Positions 1 to 12,424 of a stretch of 64,000 nucleotides of DNA are shown one piece after another (position 1 is the stretch's first letter; each line of letters begins with the position of its first letter). Made by a program: the position numbers and the translations under genes. The stretch spans positions 196,001 through 260,000 of the forward strand of contig CALYLW010000134.1 in the NCBI GenBank assembly GCA_944989445.1. Direction: 5' to 3'. The notes beneath the pieces are model-generated. The model saw nothing but the letters and a program-made list of their open reading frames with translations. It searched no databases and was not told where the DNA came from. Source of the stretch: Ampullaceana balthica (taxonomy: Eukaryota > Mollusca > Gastropoda > Lymnaeidae).

Positions 1-43
1 TTCCAGCATACTGGAACACCCTTGTTGCTTCCTTCTTGCGAAA

Positions 44-593
44 ATGTCGAAACGCAGGGAATTGCAAATATTTTCCAGCATTGTTCCAGATACTGTTTCG
101 TCTTCTCTTGATGTTTTACGTTTTATTTATGATCATGGTTTGAATACTGGCATTACTGCTGTTCCAAATGTCGCTATAGCCCTTCGTATAGCAGTGACTA
201 TTCCGATTACTGTTGCATCAGGGGAAAGAAGTTTTCCAAGTTGAAATTAATATAAAAAAAACTATTTGAGAACGACTATGACGCAAGAACGCCTGAACAG
301 TCTGGCAATGATATCCATCGAACGAAATATCGTCCAGTCTCTGGATTATGCACAATTTATTGTGGACTTTGCTGCCAATCAAAGCACGAAAAGATGATTT
401 TTGTTGAAGGTTTATGACATATGCAAGACTATGGTTGTATAAATTTCAGTTATTTGTTGATTTAGATGTAATTACAGGTAGTTTTTAATAAATTGTGTAA
501 TTTTATTCTTTCCGTATGTATTTTTTTCCTATTACATTTAGGGCCACCAAATTCACTTTGCCTAGGGCCTCCAATTTCCTAAAGCCGGCCCTG
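44..593 (+). pseudogene. hAT transposase C-terminal remnant (ZMYM1-like) with right terminal repeat
   Basis: A 66-residue reading frame (44-244) ends in IPITVASGERSF, the start of the hAT C-terminal dimerisation domain. After a stop at 242 the homology continues in other frames to about 395: a Met-Thr-Gln-Glu-Arg-Leu-Asn-like stretch, then Ile-Glu-Arg, then an acidic end. So the gene is frameshifted. At 578-593 the sequence CCTAAAGCCGGCCCTG, reverse complement CAGGGCCGGCTTTAGG, looks like a hAT terminal inverted repeat. The left part of the element lies outside the window, so no target duplication can be checked. It is a dead transposon copy, not a host gene. Confidence 0.75.
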
Positions 594-947
594 TCCTCAG
601 GGAGATGAAATTCCACTGAACAAACCTGAAAACATGCAGGATATTAATCTCGACAACAATTACGCTTGGCACCCACGTTTTTATTTTTGTAGACATGCTA
701 TATTGAAAGAAAATCGTAGTGTGTGCAAATAATTTATTTTGTCCTTTTAATTTTGAGTGCAATAGAATAAAAGCGTGTTGTTAATAATCATTATTTACCA
801 ATTTTTTTTCTACCCATTTTTATTATTATTTTTTAAAAAATGTAATTATTATGTCTGTCGTCGCCGGGTTGTAGCAATTACACTTTGTAATGAGCGCTCA
901 ATCTTCAAAGAAAAATACAATTTAAAAAATTCCAAAGTGAAATGATT
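594..947. other. unassigned AT-rich DNA
   Basis: No coding potential, RNA gene or recognisable transposon end was seen here. Confidence 0.5.
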
Positions 948-1252
948 AATACCTTTCTGTCGCGCAATAAGGTGCGTATTTTATTGACAGCTCTTTTTAT
1001 AAACTTAAAGACAGTTGTTAAGTTAACAGTAAATAAGAAAAACCCGTAAAAAACCAAGTTTTTGACTATAAATCCTTTATGTACGAGAAGTAATTAAAAG
1101 AATGTTCATTATAATACGCAGCGCCAGACCATCCAGAAATACAAAATTGCAGTTGTGTCGTAAAACATGTTTAATATAATGCCCACCGATCAGGAATATG
1201 TTTATAAAAAGAGCTGTCAATAAAATACGCACCTTATTGCGCGACAGAAAGG
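948..1252. repeat. inverted pair of 5' halves of the A-type HINE repeat
   Basis: About 54 bases at 948-1002 (starting CCTTTCTGTCGCGCAATAAG) recur as a reverse complement at 1198-1252. The right arm is part of the A1 element (1041-1536); the left arm is a detached inverted piece of the same family. The two could pair into a hairpin with a loop of about 195 bases. Confidence 0.75.
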
Positions 1253-1536
1253 TTGTTCATAATACGCACCGCGACGCTCTATCTCAAAAAATAGCATGAT
1301 ACATAGGAATAAATAAAATAATCTAAAAAATCAATAATTTAATTACGGTACATGCGATCGATCTGAAATTTTGATACATTGTTTTTATCATCGGTACGAA
1401 ACTGCCTGCAAAATTTCAGCTCGCTATCTTGCGAGCAAGTGGGTTAAAAATCGATCAAAAGTTTTGGCGACAAGCAAGCAAGCAAGGTCGGTCGGTCGGT
1501 CGGCCGCAGACACCACGAGTTAATATAAAGGATTTA
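1041..1536 (+). mobile_element. HINE/pearl-like non-autonomous element, A-type copy 1
   Basis: The copy starts AACCCGTAAAAAACCAAG and ends GTTAATATAAAGGATTT. The subterminal inverted pair AAATCCTTTAT near the start and ATAAAGGATTT at the end is shared by all A-type copies. A short simple repeat (AAGC then GGTC units, 1470-1500) lies just inside the right end. Subterminal inverted repeats plus an internal microsatellite near the 3' end are features of HINE/DINE-1/pearl elements moved by Helentrons; that classification is inferred. No ORF is present. Confidence 0.7.
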
Positions 1537-2978
1537 AAAAAGTTTGCATAAAAAGCAAATAACTTGACAAATTAAAAACATTTTGGAATATTGTATTGAC
1601 ACCGGAGATACAGATGACTGACAAATTTCAGCAATATCCAGCAATGCGAAGTGTCAAAATGACGTTGCGGGATTTGACGCTTAACAGACACAGAATGGCA
1701 AGCTAAAAAAAAAGGGTGTAAGAAATATGTCTTTTTGAGAGCCCCATTTGGTCCAGCCACTAATTCAACCTACATTGCTCTCTTTGGATCTGGATTTCAC
1801 CGCAGCTAAGTTTTAATTTCTTCATAGGTGTTTCATTTTTTTGGTTCTATTTGTTCGTTGAAGAAGGCTCTTTGCCAACACGTTCGTTGTTTTGTGACGT
1901 CTAGTCAGGCTCATAATACCCCGTTTGCATGTTATCCATCTACGTATCTATAAGCCTGATTGCGGCCTCACACACATTTCGTTTAATTCAACCTAGGACC
2001 TTATGACTTGTGTGCCGCTGCTATTCGGATATCTCTATTTTCTGTGTGCACTCTCTTCCACTCGTCTAGGCGCCATTGATGTATTCCTTCACTGCTGGCG
2101 GTCTTCTAATTCTGATATTCTATAATTCAGCCCCATCATTGTGATATCGTAAAATTCAGCGTATAATAAAATCAATTAATTTTTTTAAATCTTTAACAAC
2201 TATTGTCATTCGAGATGAGCATCTGTAGAAAACTTGAGTTAGCTCTCGAGCTAATAAGAAAGTGGGTTTAATTGAGTTCCTATAATTCCTGGCAGGCAGA
2301 CGGACCGTGAGTTAATAAAGGTATCGGAAATAAAATAATCGATTAAAAGATGGATTTTAAGAGATAGAGCACACACACGTCATAAGACGGGGGAAACTGA
2401 ATAGAAACAGTGTATTTGGTCACTCTTCACACACGACTGATTTTAAAGAAATTCCTTCCAGTTGAAAGACGAAGAAGTTTCAAGTTGGGTTTAGTTGACG
2501 TACAACAAACAAATGTGAGTGCATGCATTAAAAGGTTTAATAACTTTAATGCAATTTGCATTTTCCATAAATATATGGCTTTACCGTGGTAGCAGCTACC
2601 GCCGTGTTGCGGGGCCCGGCATGACCAAGATAAAACATGATCACTGACAATCTGACGCAATACATTATTAGATGGTATATTGAAAAATTAAACAGAAGAC
2701 ACATTTTCTTGTTGGATCAGACTATATGGAATATTGATTATACTATGGATTTGAATGTATTATTCTCGGTAAATAGCTTATGATGCTGAATCAAAATATT
2801 TTTTTTTAAACAGCCAGAGAACTTTACCTCGATGGTACAGTAAATAAACAACAGTGAATGGCGTGACCAGGCTTTATTCAATTCCCAAAAGAACACTTAG
2901 ACTACTTAGAGATCGCAAATATTTTTTTTAAAAATTTCTTCAAAAGTTCAAAATCGAATTTCTCGGAATCCTTGTGGA
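1537..2978. other. unassigned intergenic DNA
   Basis: Short ORFs on both strands have no recognisable motif. No repeat with defined ends was seen apart from scattered homopolymers. Confidence 0.5.
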
Positions 2979-3176
2979 GAGAGGCGTCAGAAAAGGGTTG
3001 TGTTGCGGGAGTGCGGACTCCGCTTGGTGACACGCTTGGTGACACGAAAGTGAAAAAGTTTGTTTGTTTTCGTTATTTGGCACTGGCAGACTCGGAGGAG
3101 GTCTACGGGGTACGTCGTGAGGGGGTGAGAACATGAGCTACCGCACTGGGTGACACCAAGCTTAGTCACGCCTCTG
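2979..3176. mobile_element. hAT-like MITE, AGAGGCGTCA family
   Basis: The left end GAGAGGCGTCAG and the right end TAGTCACGCCTCTG form imperfect terminal inverted repeats. Inside is a GC-rich segment containing 'gcactgggtgacacc', also present in the copy at 24754-24944 and in fragments near 47889 and 49411-49470. No target duplication could be defined for this copy. Confidence 0.55.
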
Positions 3177-5142
3177 CGTTTGGGATTATGATATTATAAA
3201 TTTTATCTTGCCGTTTAATTGGGTTTTAATTCTATATATCTTAGTATACTTACACGTATTAAAATTAATACAAAACATATGCGTCATTTTTCATACATCC
3301 TTGCGCTAACCAACCACACAATACCCCTATTAGGATCAGGAAGTATTACATTTGGCACACACTACCCATGCATATTAGGATCAGCAAGTATTACATTTAA
3401 GAGATATTGCAAGCATCAAACCGTTGCGTATTCTGTCCTCTGTTTGACAAAATAAATATAGGTGAGACAGTGGGTTGCTCTGTTCTACCACAATAACTCA
3501 TCTATGTAACACGAATTCACGGTGCTCGATCAGTAGGTATGATAGAAAGAACTATTTTAAAAAAATACAATGAAATTATAACATTTTTTCTAGTTGACTT
3601 GCACAAATAGTTATCTATGACCATAACTTTCGTCATTTAGAAAACGAATGTAACTATAAGCTTCATTTTGAGATATCATTTGTTCAAATTTCAGACTGAT
3701 GATTGTAAGAAATATACGGAAACTTAAGATCACCAAACGTCAGTTGCATTCGCCGGACATTCAGGGGGAGCATGTTTAGTCGACTCAGCTTTGTCCGCCA
3801 AAAGTTCAATATTCAGACACTCCATTACATCGTTCACTGGCAACAGTTCCTAGTATAATTTAGCGACCCTTGACCACATCGGGGCTGACATTCAGCTGAA
3901 CTGAATAAACCACGTATTTAAGTAGGCTCATACGTGATACAATCGTTGGGACTTGATTTAGAGGGACACCATTCTCTTGACTCGTTAAATAGGTAACACT
4001 CTACAATGTAAGACATACATTTTTATGATTTAAAAAAATGACTTCTGTTAGCAGCAAAAGTAGAGAAGAGAAAGCAAAGTTAACATGGCGAAAACTTTCC
4101 ACTTGAATACATTTGATTTCATTAAAGATAATGAGTTCCTAAGTCACAGTCCTAAAAATTATTCTTGACACATTAAATTATATCAAAACACAAATCATTT
4201 GTCAGGTTCAGTCATTTCTGTCGCAAGCAGCTCCATATTGACACTAATTAAACTAACAGCGCCCTTTTCTTTTAACACACTAATACAATTATTTTATTCT
4301 GTCATTTGGGTCATGGAGAAATTGACACTACTGTAATTTTAAATTATTTATAGCCCTTTTAAAAATAAACTATCTTCTTCATAGCGGAATATGGTCTTTT
4401 TCTAATCGAGGACGTTTGAATTATTGTAGAACCGCTCGCTCTAGCTGAATACTTGTTTGCACACACTTTCAGCTATCGTGTTGGAAAAGCTTCACACTTC
4501 TATCAGAAGTGCTGAAATTCACAACGAATAATTCTGTATCAAGGGATGTTATTAAGTCTACTGAGAAAAATACTATTTAGGATATAACGGTCTACAAATA
4601 GGGTTTAAGAAAAAAAGAAATATAATCCTATTTCTACAAAGGAATCTTCAAAAGTGTGTTTAAAAAAAAAGAGAAATCGATTCAATTTACGAACAATAAA
4701 ATAAAAAAAATCTAGCACTTACTGGAACTCTTAAGAGTTAATAACTTTAATGTACGTTTGTCACAAGACTTTAAAAGAGAAGTTAAAGATATGTCCCAAT
4801 TATTGTTTGGCCGTCGTTTTTCCCCCTTTTCTAGTGCTTTGATAAAAGGGCAGTCAGGACCTATGCTTCATTATAATAATAAATTTTTAAAAAAAAATAA
4901 CATCAAATTTCTAGAAATTTCACCTACAAGATCCGTACATTACACTAACTTTTTTCAGTTTTTCCTGAGCACTAAGTACATCAAGTTGATGTTGATTAAT
5001 GACATCATGTTTAGGAGTTCGCAATCCATTAGGGAAAATGTCAATCACTCATAAATAACGTAGACGAGATAAAAATCTCCAGGCTTTGCATGTAAATCCC
5101 GTCTCGCAAAACCTGTAAAATCTGCCATCTACTTGAAGCCGG

Positions 5143-5210
5143 GGTCGGAGAGGGGGAGGGGGAAGTAGGGAGGGATGAAGGAGAGAGAGAGAAAGTGCGA
5201 GAGCGAGAGA
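5143..5210. repeat. purine-rich G/A tract
   Basis: The + strand is almost all G and A over about 68 bases, ending in (GA)n. It is a simple-sequence tract without a defined role. Confidence 0.7.
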
Positions 5211-6799
5211 TAGCCCATGCGCAGTGAATGAGTGATGTATGAATTCCCAAAGCGTATAGTTTATTTGCAGAGACGAGTTTATAAAAATGAAAGGCTAAAC
5301 GCACTCCTTGACACAAGGATTGATTGTAATGTTCACATTTTATGTCAACTCATTTACTGTTGTCAACAGTGCTTGCTTTCGCGTGGTTCCTAATAGTCAG
5401 ACCATGCTATTTACGAATTTTATAGCCAAATGGTGCGTGCCTTGTGTTAAAAATTAATTCTGCCAAAGGTGATATTCAAATACAAGTTATTTACGGTGTG
5501 ATTGCTCTCAAGATGTGAATATAGCGCGGTTTCATATATGTTATGGGAAAATCCAAGATTTTTTTTTATGGACGCCTTGTACGTGCCTTGACCCAGCCCT
5601 GTATATTGTGATGAGGATATTTTAACTGGCCATGTATGTTTTAAATGGACTTCCAAAATATATATATTTATGACTGCATAGTTCATCCGTATGTGTTGAA
5701 GATTGTGGAAGAGTTGGTTCAGAAACGAAACTGTCTTTGGATTTGTAGGACGTATGATAGATTTTATGAGGACTGGCACGCCTAATACACCAATCTGAAC
5801 GGATTATTTTCTGATAGAAATAGACGCGATAGAAATAGACGCTTTGTTAGGGTTACGTTGAATATCCGACCGAACGAAACCATGCTTTAAATTATTAACG
5901 AATATTTTTAAAAAAAATAACAACACTTGTAACATAAAAATTAACTTTAACTATATAAGGTAAAGGACAATTTAAAAATGTAATTATTTTCTTTCCTATA
6001 TTACATTAAGCGAACAATTCCGAGTCTTTAGAAAATTGACATTCAATGAGCAGAATCGATGAAGGAAGAGACGCTGACCCAACAGATGACCTCTTAATCA
6101 GGTGGTAGCAAAAAGCACAGGAAATAGAAAATGGAAGGAGTCCCGGAGATAAAGCCAGGCAACGAACGGTCACTGACCTTTGAATTTTCTTTATTAACGG
6201 AATGGCTGAATATTGACCAAATATTTTATCGATAGCGATTTCTCCTGGTAGAATTTGAAACCATTCAAAGATTTAAAAGACCCACTTAGTTCCATTTAAA
6301 AAAGCAAAGAACCAATCATGCAAACTATTTATACAGTAAGAACACACGCTCAAGCATCAATTTTGAGAACTGTAAGTTTTAAAAAAAAACAACTTCTAAT
6401 AGAAGAGAGCTGAAAGAGAGATAATTAATTTTGAAGGTACAAGAGTAGGACTTTTCAGTTATTTGCCAGAAATCTGCGTATCTTAATCTTAATATTTTTT
6501 TAATTTTTTTAAACGCCCAGAAAGTAGATGCACAGTTTTGAAAAAATGAACAATGAAAACAAAATGTGTAAAGGTTTATCTAATTTTATCGTATATCCTG
6601 TTTATTATAGATAAGATAGGCATAAATATAGAAATCAGCTGTTTCTTATGTTTGGCAAAGTAAGCACCTGTACGTGGGCAATGAACAAACACCAAGTCAG
6701 GGACCCGGGCTTAAGGCTGAAACCTGAACACGACTAAATATCCCGTCAATATTAGCTCAATAGTGCTTAGGAATAATGGGCCCTTTAAAAGTCAAATCA

Positions 6800-6849
6800 C
6801 ATGTTGACAGGGAACACTGAATCTCATGTTGACAGGGAACACTGAATCT
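6800..6849. repeat. 25-bp tandem duplication
   Basis: Two identical adjacent 25-base units begin CATGTTGACAGGGAACACTG. The perfect identity indicates a recent local duplication. Confidence 0.9.
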
Positions 6850-7958
6850 CAATTCTTTTACGATTGAGAGTTCTCAGGAGAGCGTATTAGTAGCGACATG
6901 GGTCGACGTCGGCCCCTTGCGTTTCTAGCCGGGCCAAGTCATAGTTACAGGGTAGCCCGAAAGACAATGGTGGTGAACCCAAGGCCTCGCGTTTGTTGTT
7001 AGATTTTGCTACCATGGCGTGCAATATTTGGATGTATTAACTAATGCTTGAAAGTGTATCGAGAATATATATTTATATATACGAACAAAGATGTTTAATA
7101 ACAAAAAATATACGATTAAGATAATTTATACACTTGTCACAAACACAGCGGAACTTCAAATATAACCAGGTATGCATACATCTTTTCCATTATCTCAGAG
7201 ACAGAAATTAACATTTAAAATTTTATGTGGGTCTTTCAAAAGTTTTTCTCTAAATAAATATTTAGAAAAAAAGAAGACCCAATGGCTACAACGCATTTAT
7301 TTAAGAAAAGTACGCTACTTTTATGTATAAAATCTACCTCAAGAAAAAAGTGATGTAAAATTATATCCCTGGAAGCTATATTCGAAGGCTTTAGTGGGTT
7401 TGGTAACAATTAAAACATAATGAACATTTATCAATTGATGGAGACAAAATTGGGTTAGAGAATATAATGATGGCGCTTTCAGTATTTGTTAGCAGTGATA
7501 TTAATAACAGTAGTTTTATTATTATTATTATTCAACAAAAGCTTTAAAATAGCCAACATTTTTTAGTAATATATATTATCGAGTTGACTTCTTCAAATCT
7601 ATTTAATATTAGGTGTATGGTAAATGTATATATTGCATGTATTTTAAAGGGTAAGATTTGTTTTAAAATGTAAATATTATATGGCCGTATAAATGCTATT
7701 ACTTTGACATTAAGCCAGTGGTTCTTAACCTTTTGAAGTCGGGGAGCACTTTTCATCATGACAAAAATTTGGGGAGCACCACAATCAATGAGTAAAAAAA
7801 AACAATCAAGTACACATACGTACGACTTTTATTGAAAATAAAACATTATAACATAAGAGTTTAAAATTATAACATGACAAACAAATTTTTAATAAACATA
7901 AATTTAATAAGTAAAACAATAACATTGAGCAAAATTTAATTAGGAAAAATAAAAAGAT

Positions 7959-10243
7959 TTAATGTGAAACCTGAGCTTGACGGTTTTTACAAATTTCAGT
8001 GATATGAGGCCTAATTTTAGAAATAGATACCCTCAATTCTTCATCCAAATTAGTAAGTGTTGCTCGTTTTTTAGTTTTTATGTTGCTGACTATCGAGAAA
8101 CCGAATTCACACAAATATAATGTTGAAAATTGCAACAAGATTTTAAGTACCTTCATGGAGAGAGCTGAGTATTCTTCTTGCACAAAGATCCAAAATTCCT
8201 CCCGAACTATTTCGGAAAATGTTATTTTAAGTGTCCGATCCGATGATAGGTTGATTAATTCTTCTTCTTCTTGGTATGACAACTTACTATTTGATGTATC
8301 AACCGTGGCAAAGGGATTACGTATCCAGTCATATGTTTCTACGTTTATTGATGGAAAATAAAATTCAATCTTTTCTTCTAATAAAGTTAAATGCTCTGTT
8401 ACTGCTGACATAATTTCGTCGGTAGTGTTATCATTAAGAGAAGGAAAGATATCTACTTTCTTTTTCTCCAACAAACGTTTTTTCCAAAAATAAACTTTTT
8501 TCCGAAAGGCTGTCAATTTGTCGGTCGATGTTAATTTTTTTTTACCACGTTTTTATTAACTCGCTTTCGTTGGGCATTGTTTGTCCAAGATTTTTTCAAA
8601 TCTGCCAACGTAAAATTGAACCATTTCTGGTAGTCATAGAGATCTGAAAATTTTACCACAGATAGATCTTGGATGACAATGCATTGTATCAAAATTTCAG
8701 ATCGATCAAATGTACCGTTATTAAATTATTGAACTTTTAAGTTTATCTATAGTCTATATAAAAGCATCTGTACCGTCGGCTTTTGTTGACATCCGTGAGT
8801 TCACCCCGTGACCACATCACAATGTTTTTAAAACGTTGGGCGGGCGCTTGTGAGGTGTTTGGTAAAATAAATAGAGGTAAAAAAAGATTTTTAAAAACCA
8901 GTTTGTTATAAGTGGACTAAAAAGAATAAAATAAATAGAAGTAAAAAAAAGATTTTTAAAAACTACGTTTTTAGAAGCGGACTAAAAAGAAGAAAAGAAT
9001 TTAAAACTTGTAAGTTCAAGTACTTCGATTTAATATGACTAAAAACGTGGGGTGTGTGTTTGGTATAAAAATTAAAGATTTCTAATTTAGAAGGCAAAAG
9101 AGAGATCTATAAGTGAGAGAATGAGTGAACCGCATATGTTAAACCTCATAAGCGCCCGCCCCACGTTTTTAGTCATATTAAATCGAAGTACTTGAACTTA
9201 CAAGTTTTAAATTATTTTCTTCTTTTTAGTCCGCTTCTAAAAACGTGGTTTTTAAAAATCTTTTTTTTACTTCTATTTATTTCTATTCTTCCTTGAAGGC
9301 TGGTATTAACACAATTTAAATAATCAAAAATATCAGCTAAATATGCCAATTTAGCACACAAAATGTCATTTTGAAGATATTCCACACAATCATCCATATT
9401 TTCATTTTGGAAAAAGGTCATCAATTCATCCTTCAGTTCTAAGAAACGACGTAACACTTTTCCTCTGGATAACCATCTCACTTCAGAATGCAAAAGCAAA
9501 GATTCGTACTTGGCTTCCATAGAGATGCAAAGATTTTTAAAGACGCGTATTTTCAAAGGTCTCGATTTTATGAAGTTTACCATATTTACAACTTTGTCTA
9601 GCACAGGTTTTAATACTACTAGGTAAATTTTTGGACACCAGAGATTCTCTGTGCAAAAAACAGTGAGTAGATATAATATTGGCGCTTCTTTTCTTGGCGA
9701 GAGTCACAAACCCTTTTAATGAGCCTACCATTGATGCAGCACCGTCCGTACAAATTCCCACACACAACTCCCATGATATTTTGAATTGTTCGAAATAGGA
9801 AGAAATAGAATCAAAGACATCTTGTCCTGTCGAACGTTCGGTAAGCTCAAGCCAGCATAGAAATTGATTCACTATTTCGTTTTCATGAATGAAACGATCG
9901 AACCCTAGTATATGAGCTTTTCCACTTATGTCAGTGGACTCGTCAATTTGCAGAGCAAAATGCCGTTTGGAAAACTTATCGGCTACTGTTTTCTCGATAT
10001 CATCCGACATATTTTTAATTCTATTTTTTATTGTATCATTTGAACGGGGAATTTTTATTATTTCCTTTGTTGCTTCATCGCCAAACATAATTTTAACCAT
10101 TTCACAACATGCAGGTATAATTAAAGACACAATATGTGCATCAAAAGCATTACTACCGCTTCCACTTTTACTCGGTCCAGTTTTTGTATTTTGTTCTTCC
10201 GAATCATTCGCTTTTCGTTTGATAACAAATTTGTCCCTTATGG
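7959..10243 (-). pseudogene. ZBED5/FAM200-like hAT transposase, broken
   Basis: Read on the - strand. The first part (10243 to about 9610) includes QIDESTDISGKAH and CTDGAASMVGSLKGF, catalytic-core motifs of ZBED5/FAM200/SCAND3-type transposases. A frameshift near 9610 moves the frame to one carrying LLLHSEVRWLSRGKVLRRF (9604-9292). The frame then stops at a foreign insert and resumes at about 8549 with TDKLTAFRKKV, running to a stop at 7959 through the C-terminal FSTLYLCEFGFSIV motif. The N-terminal BED zinc finger is missing: only about 150 bases separate the first homologous codons from the element's end. It has at least three lesions and is not expected to work. Confidence 0.85.
8550..9290. 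repeat. composite fold-back repeat inserted in the hAT transposase
   Basis: The insert has two parts. At about 8590-8770 is a reverse-oriented fragment of the HINE family (TTTCAGATCGATC core). At 8935-9055 and 9155-9290 are two arms of about 120 bases that are reverse complements of each other (TTTAGAAGCGGACTAAAAAG in one, its complement in the other), so the region could fold into a long hairpin. The same arm recurs at 39180-39320 and 59253-59360. Boundaries are set from where the transposase homology stops, so they are good to about 10 bases. Confidence 0.7.
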
Positions 10244-10390
10244 GGTATTACTGTAAAAACCAAAACTGAATTGGGAATGAATAATACTTTTTTAACATTA
10301 TGATCCGAACTTAACTCATAATTTCGCGGAGCACTTGCAACTACCTCGCGGAGCACCAGTGCTCCGCGGAGCACCGGTTAAGAACCACTG

Positions 10391-11745
10391 CATTAAGCGT
10401 TATTTATTTATGCCGTAAACTATGTATGTATATGAAGCGAACGTTTAAAAAAAAAGTATTTGGTAATTGTAAGGGCCATTTAAAGTTTCTAGCAACACTT
10501 TCCCGAACTTTTCACAAATTGTATTTGTTCAAGGTACCCTTGTCCCCTAAAACATGGTGACCTCTGATGTATCCTTGCAGATCGTTGCTAATTTTATCAA
10601 CTTTGTCCACAAGGCGTTACTAAATTAATGTTCGTGAGGCTTCAAATACCATTAGATTGGACATGTTCTCTTATTACCAACCTAAATCCTCAGTGTTAAT
10701 ATTCTTGACCAAAGCTGAGCTCAGGTAAGTTATTTATTATTAGGTACATTAACTTAGGCGAAATTCGATAACGCGGACAGAAATACAAGAAACTTTTTAG
10801 ATCATTACCTTAAAAAAAGAAAAATAAAGGCTCATTATAATGTCTTTTTTTAATGAATGTTGTATGTTATTTTTTCGTCAAATGCCGGTGATTTTAAACA
10901 CTCGGAATCGCTTTCAATCAGCACGCACTGATTAATTGTCTCAATTTTGGTTCTGTGTATTTAGTGCTTTATCATTTGGCGCTGGGCAAACATTGAACAG
11001 ACGTCAGGGGAGGGGAGGGGAGAGGTCGGGGGATTGCGTGCGAGGAAAACTAAAGAGGAGAAAGAGAAATTAATAGTTACATAAGATTACATTGGCACTC
11101 GCAAGAATGATTTCAAATCTCTATTAAAAGAAGACGTGAGTGAGAGGCTATTCATCCATTTTACAAGTATGCCGGCATAGAACAAAACATTTGAGCCAAA
11201 CCAGGATTAGTTATTTAACAGAAAATTTCCAAAAGATGTAATTTTCAGGATTAAATACAATTTCAAGATTTTTTTGGAATGAAATTCAAGGGAAAAGTAA
11301 GGCAATGAAATTCAGTGGTCTGCTATTTGCTGATTTTTCAGGTAAGGAATTTTAAGAGGCAAACTTTTTTGTTTACATTCAAATTGACACTCATTTAAAA
11401 GTATTTATTTAAGGAATTAAGACGTTCGTCTCACTTGAGAATACTTGAGATGCCAGTCGTGTCTATGAAAGGCTGGCTTTAATAGGAATCAGACATTTCA
11501 GCAAGGACTGTTGACAGTATACACGCAAAATATTAACGGCTAATTGCTGGCGGTTATTTAAAGGTGGTTTTAATTACATTGGCTGTATTTTTCTGAAATC
11601 CTTGACAGATGAATGCGGCAACAAGATTTCCGAATAATCAAGCAAGACGTGATCTTGATCAGCTAGGAATAGATCGCTGACTGATGCATACAACATTACA
11701 CTACGAAATCCCAAGTCAAAGCTTGTTTTTTTTTAAAAAAGGCAA
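10391..11745. other. 5' flank of the GPCR gene
   Basis: No upstream exon is recognisable. A short G-rich run (AGGGGAGGGGAGGGGAG, about 11005-11025) is the only conspicuous feature. An in-frame TAA at 11734 shows that the reading frame starts at the ATG at 11746. I could not place a promoter or a transcription start. Confidence 0.4.
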
Positions 11746-12366
11746 ATGGGTGAGATAATGCTGTACACAACTACGAACGTACTCGATATCAGCATGGATA
11801 TTGAGAACGGCGCCATGCATCGTTACACAAACATCAACACAACAGTGTCCATGAATTTATGGGACACTGAAGATTATCTTGGAGAAGTCAACGACCCCAG
11901 TTACCATTCGATTCATAAAGTTGCTATACTTTTAATCAAGGTGCTATTTCCTTTGTTCGTGGCGGTAGGTACAGTTAGTAACATTCTCATCATCGTTGTG
12001 CTAAGGAGAGGCGCAATCAGCACAGACAACCTGAGTTTCTTCTTGTCGGCGCTGGCTGTGGTGGACACCGTATTTCTTTACACCAGTGCCTTCAAGAGCT
12101 GGGTGCGCGTCGTTTGGGGAGTGGAGCTCCTTCATTTCGGAAGCTGGTCCTGTAAGTTGGGCTTATTCTTGAATCATCTCAGCTTGACCCTCTCTGCCTG
12201 GCTGGTAGTGGTCATCGCCTGGCAGAGGTGGTACACTTGCTCTCGGCCTTTTGATCGTTGCTGTCCCGTGGAAAGTGCAAGATGTGGATACATTGGACTC
12301 GCGGGTCTACTGCTGATTCTAGTCGGTGCTAACAGTTATGTGCTAGTCACAGCTGAATATCATGAA
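11746..12366 (+). CDS. Rhodopsin-class GPCR, exon 1 (N-terminus to TM4)
   Basis: Exon 1 encodes 207 residues of a seven-transmembrane receptor of about 427. The first in-frame ATG after a TAA at 11734 is taken as the start. The N-terminus has NTT and other possible glycosylation sites. TM1 is at about 59-86 (GTVSNILIIVVL, keeping the conserved Asn), TM2 at 95-119 (LSALAVVD, keeping the conserved Asp), TM3 at 131-161 after Cys136, and TM4 at 181-202. At the end of TM3 the usual DRY is replaced by WQRW, keeping only the Arg. The exon ends at GAA before a GTAAGT donor, phase 0. The layout resembles invertebrate peptide receptors; the ligand cannot be read from sequence. A role in neuropeptide signalling is inferred. 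Confidence 0.9.
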
Positions 12367-12424
12367 GTAAGTTAAACTTTTATAATCGTATACTTTCTTC
12401 GCTCTATAACATATATTTAATGTA

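Larger units (their letters stand above)
3177..7715. other. long unassigned intergenic stretch
   Basis: No exon, RNA gene or bounded transposon was recognised across 4.5 kb. Small features are a duplicated 24-bp segment (TTAGGATCAG-type, about 3330-3400), a purine-rich tract (5143-5210), a 25-bp tandem duplication (6800-6849) and a GC-richer islet (6880-7020) of unknown nature. Confidence 0.5.
7716..10390 (-). mobile_element. hAT transposon with perfect TIRs and 8-bp target duplication
   Basis: The termini are CAGTGGTTCTTAACC at 7716 and its exact reverse complement ending at 10390. Both flanks carry CATTAAGC (7708-7715 and 10391-10398), the 8-bp duplication expected of hAT transposases. The element encodes a ZBED5/FAM200-type transposase on the - strand, which is frameshifted, lacks its N-terminus, and is interrupted by a second repeat at about 8550-9290. 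With identical TIRs and duplication the insertion looks fairly recent, but the copy cannot make transposase. Confidence 0.95.
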
